From Candidatus Gastranaerophilales bacterium (GTDB lineage: Bacteria; Cyanobacteriota; Vampirovibrionia; Gastranaerophilales; Gastranaerophilaceae), in contig CANQDZ010000011.1 of assembly GCA_947594025.1 (NCBI GenBank), forward strand, positions 1-40,849: a stretch of 40,849 nt of DNA, in the 5' to 3' direction. The position numbers and the translations under genes are program-made. A model generated the notes under the pieces. It searched no databases, was not told where the DNA came from, and worked only from the letters and a program-made list of their open reading frames with translations. Positions 8,806 through 16,741 of this stretch are shown here, in pieces (within the stretch, counting starts at the first letter, position 1; each line of letters opens with the position of its first letter).

Positions 8806-8890
8806 CATGGTGTAAATATAAAAATATATACTTGAAAAATGTTTTTATTTTGCTATTATTTTAATATAATATTATAGCTATAACTTTGAT

Positions 8891-9517
8891 ATGAACAGCC
8901 AAAAAGAAAAAATAGAAAAAGATATTATACTTCGTCAATATCTTGACTTAATAAACAGAATATCCAAAGCGGAGTACCGCAGTATGGGGGTTCAGCATCT
9001 TATTGAATACGGCGAACTTGTTAATATCGGCATTCAAACGGTTGACATTTTAATCGGTAACGAAAAAATGGATAGATATAATGAGTCTTACATTGCAACT
9101 GCCGTTAAGTGGGCAATAAGAAACGAATTAAGACGCAGATACAGGTGGCACGGCGTTAAATCCGAGAATATTATTAAGGCTGATGATAGCGATAAAGCGG
9201 AAATAAGAGAGGCAATTTACAAGACAATATTGTCAACGGAAGAAATGATTGAATCGGATAATCCGTTTGAAGTTAAAGATATAAGAAAAACTCCTGAAGA
9301 AAATGTTGAATTTTTGCATATGTCTGAAGCAATCAGGAATGCAATAACAAAACTTCCGAGAAGGGAAAGGGAACTTATTGAGGCTAAATTCTTTAAAGAA
9401 AAGAAGCTTCATGAGCTTGCTGATGAATTTTCCATATCTCCGTCGAGAATATCCAGAATTATTAGAAGCGGACTAGATAAAATAAAAGAAGAACTCAAAA
9501 AATCGGATATTTTCTAG
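8891..9517 (+). CDS. Sigma-70 family RNA polymerase sigma factor (FliA/group 3-like)
   Basis: A 208-residue sigma factor. Region 2 spans about residues 12-95: YLDLINRISKAEYRSMG, then LIEYGELVNIGIQTVDILIG, then YIATAVKWAIRNELRRRYRW. It resembles the FliA/WhiG pattern more than an ECF factor. Region 4 spans about 150-203 (AITKLPRRERELIEAKFF, KKLHELADEFSISPSRISRIIRSGLDKIKEEL), with a clear helix-turn-helix. There is no region 1.1. A TATAAC box at 8879-8884 lies six bases before the ATG with no Shine-Dalgarno, predicting a leaderless mRNA. The gene ends one base before aroA and heads a three-gene operon ending in an OmpR regulator. Its regulon is unknown. Confidence 0.88.
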   Translation: MNSQKEKIEKDIILRQYLDLINRISKAEYRSMGVQHLIEYGELVNIGIQTVDILIGNEKMDRYNESYIATAVKWAIRNELRRRYRWHGVKSENIIKADDSDKAEIREAIYKTILSTEEMIESDNPFEVKDIRKTPEENVEFLHMSEAIRNAITKLPRRERELIEAKFFKEKKLHELADEFSISPSRISRIIRSGLDKIKEELKKSDIF

Positions 9518-9518
9518 T

Positions 9519-10811
9519 ATGACAAATAATCTAAAAACCATATTTCAAAGTAAACCGTTAAAAGGAGAGATTGTTATACCTGCCGATAAATCCATATCTC
9601 ACAGGTCTTTAATTATTGGCTCTCTTACAAAAGGAAAAATCAGAATAAGCAATTATTCTTCCTCTCTTGATTGTCTTTCCACTTTAAAAATTATAAAAAA
9701 TCTTGGTGCGGAAATTGAATTTATTGATAACAAAAATCTTATTTTAAATGCAAAAAATTGTTTTAGGATATATGACGGTATGCTTGATTGCGGAAACTCC
9801 GGAACGTCGATGAGACTTCTGAGCGGAATTCTCGCGGGACAAGATTTTAAAAGTACTTTAATCGGAGATATAAGTTTATCTAAAAGGACGATGACTCGTG
9901 TTATAAAGCCTCTTGAGCTTATGGGCGCCCGCATTTCTTCAAATGAAGGAAAAGCCCCCCTGACTTTTTATCCGAGCAAGCTTTCAGGCATAAATTACGA
10001 ATCATATATTGCATCCGCACAGGTCAAATCTTGTGTTTTACTTGCAGGATTAAATGCGGAAGGTAAAACAACCTTTAAAGAACCGTATTTATCAAGAAAT
10101 CATACAGAGTTAATGCTTCAATATTTTGGCGCAGATTTATCTGTTGAAGGGGATAAAATTTCAATACATAAATCCGCTCTTGAACCAAAGGACATTGAAA
10201 TTGTCGGTGATATATCATCTGCGGCATTTTTTGCGGTTGCTGCGCTTTGCATTAAAAATTCAGATATTACACTTAAAAATGTCGGTATAAATCCAACAAG
10301 GGCAGGTATTATAGAAGTTTTGCATAAAATGAATGCAAATATTGAAATTTTGAATAAACGCAGAGTTTCAATGGAATATGTTGCCGATATCAGAGTTAAA
10401 TATACCGAAAACCTTAAATCTGTTGTGATTGAGGGTGATATTATCCCAAGACTTATTGACGAGCTGCCCGTTATTGCCGTTCTTTTAACGCAAGCACAGG
10501 GTGTTTCTTGTGTTAAAAATGCGGAAGATTTAAGGAATAAAGAAAGTGACAGAATAAAACTTATAGTATCCGAACTTTCGAAATTGGGCGCGAACATCAA
10601 AGAAACGTCTGACGGATTTATTGTTGAGGGTAAAAGCAGGCTTATCGGCGAAAAAACGCTTTCAATTTCTCATGACCACAGGCTTGCAATGAGTTTGTTT
10701 GTTGCATCGCTTTTAATTGAAAAACCAAATATAATCGAAGATTTTAACTGGGTTAATACTTCATTTCCCGAGTTTTTAGAATTGATGTCTGATGTTGGGG
10801 TTCAAATATGA
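9519..10811 (+). CDS. aroA: 3-phosphoshikimate 1-carboxyvinyltransferase (EPSP synthase)
   Basis: The sixth step of the shikimate pathway: shikimate-3-phosphate plus PEP gives EPSP, toward chorismate and aromatic amino acids. The 430-residue protein is full length. Family motifs are PADKSISHRS (residues 21-30), the PEP-site loop LDCGNSGTSMRLLSG, the second-domain SSAAFFAVAAL, RNKESDRI and DHRLAMSLFVASL. The ATG follows the sigma factor stop after one base, and the TGA overlaps the ATG of the downstream regulator (ATGA). All three genes therefore read as one translationally coupled unit. No other shikimate genes are nearby. An unusual point is that a metabolic enzyme is flanked on both sides by transcription regulators. 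Confidence 0.97.
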   Translation: MTNNLKTIFQSKPLKGEIVIPADKSISHRSLIIGSLTKGKIRISNYSSSLDCLSTLKIIKNLGAEIEFIDNKNLILNAKNCFRIYDGMLDCGNSGTSMRLLSGILAGQDFKSTLIGDISLSKRTMTRVIKPLELMGARISSNEGKAPLTFYPSKLSGINYESYIASAQVKSCVLLAGLNAEGKTTFKEPYLSRNHTELMLQYFGADLSVEGDKISIHKSALEPKDIEIVGDISSAAFFAVAALCIKNSDITLKNVGINPTRAGIIEVLHKMNANIEILNKRRVSMEYVADIRVKYTENLKSVVIEGDIIPRLIDELPVIAVLLTQAQGVSCVKNAEDLRNKESDRIKLIVSELSKLGANIKETSDGFIVEGKSRLIGEKTLSISHDHRLAMSLFVASLLIEKPNIIEDFNWVNTSFPEFLELMSDVGVQI

Positions 10812-11530
10812 TTAGAATTATAGCTATAGATGATGATGCTTCAATATGTGAATTGATAAAAACAAATATTGAATTAAGCGGAATAAAATGTATTACGGCA
10901 ACTGACCCGAATATCGGCTTTGCACTTGTAAAACAAGAACTGCCCAATCTTGTAATTTTAGATGTAATGATGGGCGAAACAGACGGCTACAGTGTTGCAC
11001 TTAAAATAAGACAAAACGGACCGACAAAAGATATTCCGATTATAATGCTCACGGCACTCGGAGAATTACAAGATAAATTAAGGGGCTTTAACGTTGGCGT
11101 AGACGATTATTTAACTAAGCCTTTTGAAGTCGAGGAGTTAAAAGCAAGAGTTAAAGCATTAATTGCAAGGGCATCCAAAAACAGCATTTTTGCTTCAAAT
11201 AAGGTTAATGAGGTTTTAAATGTGGGAGATATAACGCTTATGCCCGAAACTTATGAAGTTAAAATTCTTGAAAATACCGCGAAATTAACCCCTACGGAAT
11301 ATGATATTTTAAATATTTTGGTCCAAAATTACGGCAAAATCGTCTCTCTAAAAACCATGCTTAAGGAAATTTGGGGGTACAGCGAGGATGATGAAGGAGT
11401 GGACATTATAAGAGTTCACATGAGACATTTGCGCTCTAAGATAGATAAAATTACGCTTGACGGCAAAAAATACATAGAAACCGTGTACGGAGGCGGATAT
11501 AAGCTTGTGCCTGCCGGCGCTATATCTTAA
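10808..11530 (+). CDS. OmpR/PhoB-family response regulator
   Basis: A 240-residue two-domain regulator. The receiver domain (about 1-120) has the acidic pocket IDDD (residues 7-10), phosphoacceptor D52 in VILDVMMG, T82 in IIMLTALG and K104 in DDYLTKPF. The C-terminal winged helix (about 135-235) has LTPTEYDILNILVQNYGKIV, then RVHMRHLRSKID and YIETVYGGGYKLV. The overall style is close to the cyanobacterial RpaA/RpaB group. No histidine kinase is encoded in the window, so it is an orphan here. It overlaps aroA by four bases. Its 3' end overlaps the convergent FAD oxidoreductase gene by 11 bases. All phosphorylation residues are intact. Confidence 0.95.
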   Translation: MIRIIAIDDDASICELIKTNIELSGIKCITATDPNIGFALVKQELPNLVILDVMMGETDGYSVALKIRQNGPTKDIPIIMLTALGELQDKLRGFNVGVDDYLTKPFEVEELKARVKALIARASKNSIFASNKVNEVLNVGDITLMPETYEVKILENTAKLTPTEYDILNILVQNYGKIVSLKTMLKEIWGYSEDDEGVDIIRVHMRHLRSKIDKITLDGKKYIETVYGGGYKLVPAGAIS

Positions 11531-12761
11531 GTCTTATATCACGCGCAGCGGCTTCACCCATTGAGGCGCAGCTTTGTTGAACCCTAAGAGCTGCTTGTGC
11601 TTCAAATTCTGCACCAAGGCATTTACCTATAATGTATAAATTTTCATAGTTAAAAGACATTAAGCTTTCAAGCGGAAGGTAATATTTTCCGACACGTTCA
11701 AGCTTTGATTTTTCTTGTTTTTTCGAATGTACATCTATCGGATAATTTGAGCAAAGAGCCGTATTTTTATATTTTTTTCCGCCCCTTATATCTTTTGTCG
11801 TGTAGATATATTTTGTTTTAACTCTCCCGTCTTCCCTTTTTCCTACAATATCCGAGATGTTCGATATGTATGAATTTTCAAACCCTTTTAAGTATTTTTT
11901 GCAAAAGTTTTGAAGTCTGTATATTGCACTTCTTCCCTCTATAATCGAATTTGAATATGAATAAATATCCTTTTGTTCTTCTTTTAACCTCGGACAATTA
12001 AAAGCAACTGAATTTTTCATTCCTGCAATTGTAAAAATTTGAAAATAATCCGTGTCGCTCTCTTTTAAAACATTTTCCTTAACGGCTTTTTCAAACAACG
12101 GTCTAAGTGCCCAATTTCCGCTCGAAGTGCAGGCTGTGCTCAAATGTATTTCGCCATTTATGGTATAAGATGCGGTAACGCTTCTATCCTTATCTGTCTC
12201 AAGTAAAAAGTCCGATAATTTCTTTAAATTAACCCCTGACATAATAAATCTGAGCGAAGGTAATTGCTTTTTGTCTTTGTCCTCAATAAAATCACACCCT
12301 AACAGCTTTGAAAAACTGCCGTTACCCGTTGAATCAATATAATATTTTGAGGATATGTTAAATTCATCAAATTCAACGGAGGTGATATTTTGACCATATT
12401 TCTTAAAAAAGAGAGGCATTTTTTCATATATTATTTTGCAGCCCGCATCTTTTAACATTTTTTCAAACACAATTTTTAATAAAACAGGGTTAAACCAACC
12501 CATATTGCCGTCCCCGTACGTTATTTGCGCGTTAATTTTATTTGAATATCCGACTAAATCGTTAAAAAATTCCTCGTTTATACCCTCTGAATTAACTTTC
12601 ATTGAAGGAACAACAAGACCGCCGGTTACAAGTCCGCCGAGATAATTGTTTTTTTCTATAAGTATTGTATCTAAATTATTTTTTGCGCTTATGTATGCTG
12701 CTGCAACGCCGGCTATTCCGCCGCCTATAACAAGAACATCCGATTTAATTTCTTTTTTCAT
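11520..12761 (-). CDS. FAD-dependent oxidoreductase (PF12831-type)
   Basis: A 413-residue flavoprotein. The N-terminal Rossmann dinucleotide motif is DVLVIGGGIAGVAAAYISA with the downstream acidic residue in TILIEKNNYLGG. Family features continue with GGLVTGGLVVPS and YYIDSTGNGSFSKLLG, and the C-terminal FAD-contact region has ENLYIIGKCLGAEFEAQAALRVQQSC. There is no signal peptide. The substrate is unknown; the family includes enzymes acting on diverse small molecules. I chose the ATG at 12761 (MKKEIKSDV), because the Rossmann strand starts immediately after it. An extended -10 (TGT-TATTAT, hexamer 12773-12768) lies six bases before this ATG with no Shine-Dalgarno, so the mRNA is likely leaderless. 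Confidence 0.85.
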   Translation of the reverse strand: MKKEIKSDVLVIGGGIAGVAAAYISAKNNLDTILIEKNNYLGGLVTGGLVVPSMKVNSEGINEEFFNDLVGYSNKINAQITYGDGNMGWFNPVLLKIVFEKMLKDAGCKIIYEKMPLFFKKYGQNITSVEFDEFNISSKYYIDSTGNGSFSKLLGCDFIEDKDKKQLPSLRFIMSGVNLKKLSDFLLETDKDRSVTASYTINGEIHLSTACTSSGNWALRPLFEKAVKENVLKESDTDYFQIFTIAGMKNSVAFNCPRLKEEQKDIYSYSNSIIEGRSAIYRLQNFCKKYLKGFENSYISNISDIVGKREDGRVKTKYIYTTKDIRGGKKYKNTALCSNYPIDVHSKKQEKSKLERVGKYYLPLESLMSFNYENLYIIGKCLGAEFEAQAALRVQQSCASMGEAAARDIRLKI

Positions 12762-12831
12762 AAGTGCATAATAACACATGCTTTAAATAAATGATAAATA
12801 AAATATACTCGTTTTAAAACATTTAATATAC

Positions 12832-12860
12832 TTGATTTTAATTAAAAAAGTATTCATAAT
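12832..12860 (+). promoter_or_regulatory. Promoter of the pilin-like gene
   Basis: TTGATT (12832-12837), a 17-base spacer, and CATAAT (12855-12860). The start of transcription would fall about 10 bases before the ATG at 12877, leaving a very short leader with no Shine-Dalgarno. This placement favours the ATG at 12877 over earlier in-frame codons. Confidence 0.55.
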
Positions 12861-12876
12861 TATTTTGGTAAAATAT

Positions 12877-13707
12877 ATGAATAAAATTTTTAATAAAAAA
12901 TTCAAAAAATCCGTCATTATTGCAATATTATGCGTATTAATAATATTTTTAACCCCTTTATTTTTTAAATATTGCGAAAAAAGAATTTACGTACGTGAGC
13001 TTAAAAAATCATATTCCGCTTTGTCTTACATATTTAAAAATATAATGAAAACTTCAAGCGATAATGATATATCGAAAACCGTACTATGGTCTAAAATTCC
13101 GACTTCAATAGATGATATATATGCTGAAGATTTACAAAAAAAAGAGTGCAAAGACTTTAAAGACGAATTCTTGAAAACCTTTGATGTTACGTCTGTTTAC
13201 GGGGATGAAAATTTTCCTGCTGAATTTGACCCGAATTACAAAGGACTGGATGGACGAGAATTTGGCACGTTTTCTGAAGGAGTAGTTTACTTGAAAGATA
13301 AAACGCTTATGTGGTTTAGCTTTTCAAGAAGACCGAGAACCGCATATTGCAACAATTTTCCTTGTAAAACACTTGATGACTATCAAAAATCAAGAAAAGC
13401 ACCCGTTAAATTTTGGATTGAGGCAGGATTTGTCGTTCTGGATGTTAACGGCGTAAAAGGACCAAATGTTATGGGGCGCGATTTATTCGCTTTTTCTTTA
13501 AGCGGAGACGGAATACTTTACCCTATAGGCAGCAAAGATTATGCCATTTTTGCAGGCGAAGGCGCCTGCGATTACAACAATCTCGGAACCTGTATGAGGT
13601 ATTGGAATTCGGATGATGATTACGTTTCCTGCAGGAGATGGGGAAGGTCTGAAGGCGACGGCTGCGCGGGTCGTATAATTGAAGAAGGTTGGAAGATGAA
13701 ATACTAG
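12877..13707 (+). CDS. Pilin/pseudopilin-like membrane-anchored protein
   Basis: A 276-residue protein with a basic N-terminus, then one hydrophobic helix (about residues 12-30, SVIIAILCVLIIFLTPLFF), then an extracytoplasmic domain rich in Cys, Asp and Gly. The segment after the helix (YVRELKKSYSALSYIFKNI) and the C-terminal elements VVLDVNGVKGPNVMGRDLFAF, AGEGACDYNN, GDGCAGRIIEEGW and GWKMKY resemble type II secretion/type IV pilin-like proteins abundant in gut Melainabacteria. Several C-terminal Cys could form disulfides or a calcium-type loop. A canonical prepilin peptidase site (G/FTLIE) is not visible, so it may be an uncleaved relative. No pilus assembly genes are in the window. Family assignment is moderate. 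Confidence 0.6.
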   Translation: MNKIFNKKFKKSVIIAILCVLIIFLTPLFFKYCEKRIYVRELKKSYSALSYIFKNIMKTSSDNDISKTVLWSKIPTSIDDIYAEDLQKKECKDFKDEFLKTFDVTSVYGDENFPAEFDPNYKGLDGREFGTFSEGVVYLKDKTLMWFSFSRRPRTAYCNNFPCKTLDDYQKSRKAPVKFWIEAGFVVLDVNGVKGPNVMGRDLFAFSLSGDGILYPIGSKDYAIFAGEGACDYNNLGTCMRYWNSDDDYVSCRRWGRSEGDGCAGRIIEEGWKMKY

Positions 13708-13753
13708 TGATTTAATGCACCATATTACTTCTATTATACTTTATTATATCAAG

Positions 13754-13776
13754 TAGATATATATTGATAATATTTT
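13754..13776 (+). repeat. A+T-rich dispersed motif, copy 1
   Basis: A 23-bp copy, TAGATATATATTGATAATAT followed by TTT. It differs from copy 2 at one position. Confidence 0.65.
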
Positions 13777-13926
13777 CATCTTTTTTATTAATATAAATAA
13801 AACCAAATAAAATTTAGAATAAACTTTGAATATAAATAAAAATTAAAAAATATAAAAATATAAAATGCTGATTAAAATTTTTAAGCTTAAAATGTTTAAA
13901 AATTAAATTTTAGTATAATCTATCAT

Positions 13927-13950
13927 ATAGATATATAATGATAATATTTT
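13927..13950 (+). repeat. A+T-rich dispersed motif, copy 2
   Basis: A 24-bp copy whose core is AGATATATAATGATAATAT. It matches the inverted copy at 15774-15797 base for base. A shorter partial relative (TATATTGATAA) lies at about 13998-14008. Confidence 0.7.
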
Positions 13951-14757
13951 ACCGAAAATAACAAAATTTTTATTTAAAATATTGAATCTAAACGACATAT
14001 ATTGATAAATTTTTTAATAATTTTAATTTATAAATTCTTTTAAAATAAAAAACATGATATTTAAACTTTAAAATTTTATTAAAATATTTTCAATTAATTA
14101 AGTATAGTTTTATTTTTTATAAATAAAAATACATTTTAAATTTTTTATTTAAAATTGTTTTTAATTTAAAAATTGCTTTAATTTTAAAATTTTTTAAATA
14201 ACATTTTATTACTCAAAAAATCTTTACATTTTTGAAAATATTATTTAAAAATAATATAATAAGCGTACTGTTAATTTTATATAGTATTTAATTTAAACTG
14301 CCATATAACAATAATGTTGTTATATAATTAAATTTTATTTTTTAATATATATTTAATGTTTTAATAAAAAACAGAAAAACAGGCATTTATAGCCCATATT
14401 AAATCTATTCGATAGGTATCTATAATAGATATTATGTAAATTTATCATTAAATTAAGAAACAAAATAAAAGAAAATACAATATCAACTAAACTATAATTT
14501 TTCCCGGAGTACAATTTCAATTAAGTTACATTTTGCCTAAGATACAATTTTGACCTGAAAATAAGGGTGTTTTGTTTTAAGATGTCAAAAAAATAGTGCT
14601 GAATTTTGGCTTAAGTTATAAATTTATAATATAAAAATAGACTGATTGTAAGCTTAAATATTGATTTAATAATAAAAAACGCTTTATCTATAAAAAAATT
14701 AAATGTTTTTAGCAAATTTTTAAAAGTATATATCTTTCTTTGCGTACAATTTAAAAA

Positions 14758-14892
14758 TAAAAATGGATATAATTCCCACAATTTTAATTGCTAAAATTAA
14801 TTAAAGAATTTATTACTAATTTTTATAAATAACACTTATAAAATTTTTGCTGCACATTTTAGATAATATTTATAAAAATATATCCATTTTTA
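14758..14892. repeat. Inverted repeat bounding a 107-bp insert
   Basis: TAAAAATGGATATA (14758-14771) and its exact reverse complement TATATCCATTTTTA (14879-14892). The arms could form a long-looped hairpin or mark the ends of a small element. The insert has no recognisable gene. Confidence 0.6.
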
Positions 14893-15340
14893 CTCGAGCG
14901 AAAATCGATTTTAAGGCGTTTAAATTATTTTGTCATGTGTTTTTATATGCGTTGAATTTATAACCCCTCTTAAAATTCATTTTAACGCGTCTTAATCTGA
15001 AACCCTTATGCTGTAAGAATTATCAGCTTAATATAATCACTAATATAAATTTTTAAGTATTTTTTTAAACTTTTATTTAAAACTCGAGCTTTTTATAAAA
15101 ATTATTTTCAACTTGACATCTAAAACATCCTGATAAATATTTTAAATATTTATGAAAAATTTCTTAAAATGTTTTTCAATTTTAAATCTATAAATCTTTG
15201 ATAATTTAAAATTAAAGAATTTAAAAATTAAGAGAAAAAATTTAAAATGTAAAAATTTAAAAATAAAGATTCAGATATTAATGAAACAAAATAAAGCCAA
15301 AAAATAAAAATATAGAATTTTAGATAAAAAAATAAAAAAA

Positions 15341-15370
15341 ATAAAAAATAAAAAATAAAAAATAAAAAAT
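15341..15370. repeat. 7-bp tandem repeat (ATAAAAA)
   Basis: Four complete ATAAAAA units plus two bases, preceded by similar A runs. Simple-sequence DNA of this kind can be bent or prone to slippage. Confidence 0.85.
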
Positions 15371-15391
15371 TCTCCGATACTCTTTTTGTGC

Positions 15392-15407
15392 AAAATATTA
15401 TCAATAT
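15392..15407 (-). repeat. A+T-rich dispersed motif, partial inverted copy
   Basis: AAAATATTATCAATAT matches the reverse complement of copy 1 over 16 bases and then diverges. Confidence 0.45.
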
Positions 15408-15453
15408 CATTCGTATCGATATAATATAATAAAATTTTTTTAGTTTTATATGC

Positions 15454-15475
15454 TGATATTATCATTACCTATCTA
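15454..15475 (-). repeat. A+T-rich dispersed motif, diverged inverted copy
   Basis: It keeps ATATTATCATTA and TATCTA of the inverted motif but has CC replacing the middle bases. Confidence 0.5.
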
Positions 15476-15773
15476 TAAGATATAAAATTAGGTTTTAATA
15501 ATATTTTTTAAAAAAATATTATATTTAAAATAAAATTATTTTTAATTTAAATTTATTTTTAATTTAAGTTTAATTTTAATTTTAATTACAAATAAATTTA
15601 AACATGTAATATAAATATTTAATTAAATTAATTAATTTTAATTATAAATATATACATTAACATATCTATAAGTTCCGTACTTTAAAAAACCCTGCTAAAG
15701 AATTTATATCTAATTGATATATTATACCTCTTGTTTTAATTATTTAAAAGCACATTATTTATAAAAAATTCTA

Positions 15774-15797
15774 AAAATATTATCATTATATATCTAT
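15774..15797 (-). repeat. A+T-rich dispersed motif, inverted exact copy of copy 2
   Basis: Reverse complement of 13927-13950 with no mismatch over 24 bases. The pair encloses about 1.8 kb of the gene-free block. Confidence 0.7.
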
Positions 15798-16006
15798 TAG
15801 TTATATATTTTAAAATAATTTTAATATTATTACTAATAACGCTTGATTTAAAATAATTCTTGAAATTTATAGAGCAATTTTGCTCAAAATTTTAAGCTTT
15901 ATAGTATTTTTCATTTAAATTTTTATTTTTAGAAGTTAAATAATATGCTCAGTTTTTCTGCTTTTGATAATGAAATCCTGAATTCGAATATTAAAATTAT
16001 AGTATT

Positions 16007-16669
16007 ATGAACAGAATTAGAGTAATTTTAATAGACGACCACAAGCTTTTAAGAAACGGACTCAGAGGTCTTTTAGAAAAAAATAACGAAATAATAGTTA
16101 TAGGTGAAAGTGAAACGGGAAAAGAAGGTATATCAAAGGTTATCAATCAAAAACCCGATGTTGCAATTGTAGACATAGGACTTTTAGATATGTCCGGAGT
16201 CAAAGTTATAGAAAAAATAAGACAAGGTGCCTTAAATACAAAAGTTATTGCGCTAAGCTCGCATGATGATCCTAAAGATGTGATAGGCGCTCTTAATGCA
16301 GGTGCTAACGCCTATGTTTTAAAAGATATTTCAGACGATGATCTTATATTTGTCATTAAAAATGTTGCACGTGATGCTATATTTATTGATGCAAAAGTTT
16401 CTGAAATATTCAAAAATACAATTTACAAAGATTCTCCGCAAAAGAAATTATCAAGAGCAAGTTTTAAAGAACAGCACGCTAATTTAACGGAAAGAGAGTA
16501 TGAAGTTTTAAAACTTGTTGTAGACGGAAAATCAAATCAACAGATTGCTGATATTTTAAGTATCAGCGAACATACCTCAAAAGCCCACGTATGCAGTATT
16601 ATCCAGAAATTAGTTGTTGATGACAGAACCCAAGCAGCTGTTAAAGCCATAAAGGAAGGAATAATTTAA
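16007..16669 (+). CDS. NarL/LuxR-family response regulator
   Basis: A 220-residue regulator. The receiver domain (about 1-120) has LIDDH (residues 8-12), phosphoacceptor D56 in VAIVDIGLLD, S84 in IALSSHDD, and K106 in AYVLKDIS. The LuxR-type helix-turn-helix (about 155-215) shows LTEREYEVLKLVVDGKSNQQ, then IADILSISEHTSKAHV and KLVVDDRTQAAVKAIKEG. The VDDRTQAAV recognition-domain end is typical of cyanobacterial NarL-type proteins. No sensor kinase is nearby. It lies at the right edge of the A+T-rich block and 72 bp before an acyl-CoA synthetase gene. Whether it controls that gene or the pilin-like gene is unknown. No Shine-Dalgarno precedes the ATG. Confidence 0.94.
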   Translation: MNRIRVILIDDHKLLRNGLRGLLEKNNEIIVIGESETGKEGISKVINQKPDVAIVDIGLLDMSGVKVIEKIRQGALNTKVIALSSHDDPKDVIGALNAGANAYVLKDISDDDLIFVIKNVARDAIFIDAKVSEIFKNTIYKDSPQKKLSRASFKEQHANLTEREYEVLKLVVDGKSNQQIADILSISEHTSKAHVCSIIQKLVVDDRTQAAVKAIKEGII

Positions 16670-16741
16670 ATATTTGCAGTTTTTGACATTTAATATAAAA
16701 TATAAGCAGGAATATTAGATATAGCGTATAACAAGTTAAGT

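Larger units (their letters stand above)
13708..16006. other. Gene-free, extremely A+T-rich 2.3-kb intergenic block
   Basis: No credible coding region is found on either strand. The few open frames are low-complexity Phe/Ile/Tyr/Lys strings with no start signals. The composition is far more A+T-rich than the rest of the window, and A and T homopolymer runs dominate. It holds several copies of a 23-24 bp motif in both orientations, a 14-bp perfect inverted repeat about 107 bp apart (14758-14771/14879-14892), a 7-bp tandem repeat (15341-15370), and an imperfect period of about 17 bp around 14492-14560. A less A+T-rich stretch (about 14895-15130) shows nothing I can identify. I saw no tRNA, rRNA or DnaA-box cluster. 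Confidence 0.85.

Noticed and set aside
15341-15370. A CRISPR array
   Set aside because: The repeat is a 7-bp tandem A+T unit with no spacers and no cas genes nearby.
15228-15465. Two overlapping open frames on the minus strand in the A+T-rich block
   Set aside because: They encode only low-complexity Phe/Ile/Leu/Tyr strings produced by the A runs, with no start signal or family resemblance.
13708-16006. A replication origin
   Set aside because: A+T richness and repeats suggested it, but I saw no cluster of DnaA boxes (TTATCCACA-like) and no dnaA, dnaN or similar gene nearby. It stays only as one hypothesis.
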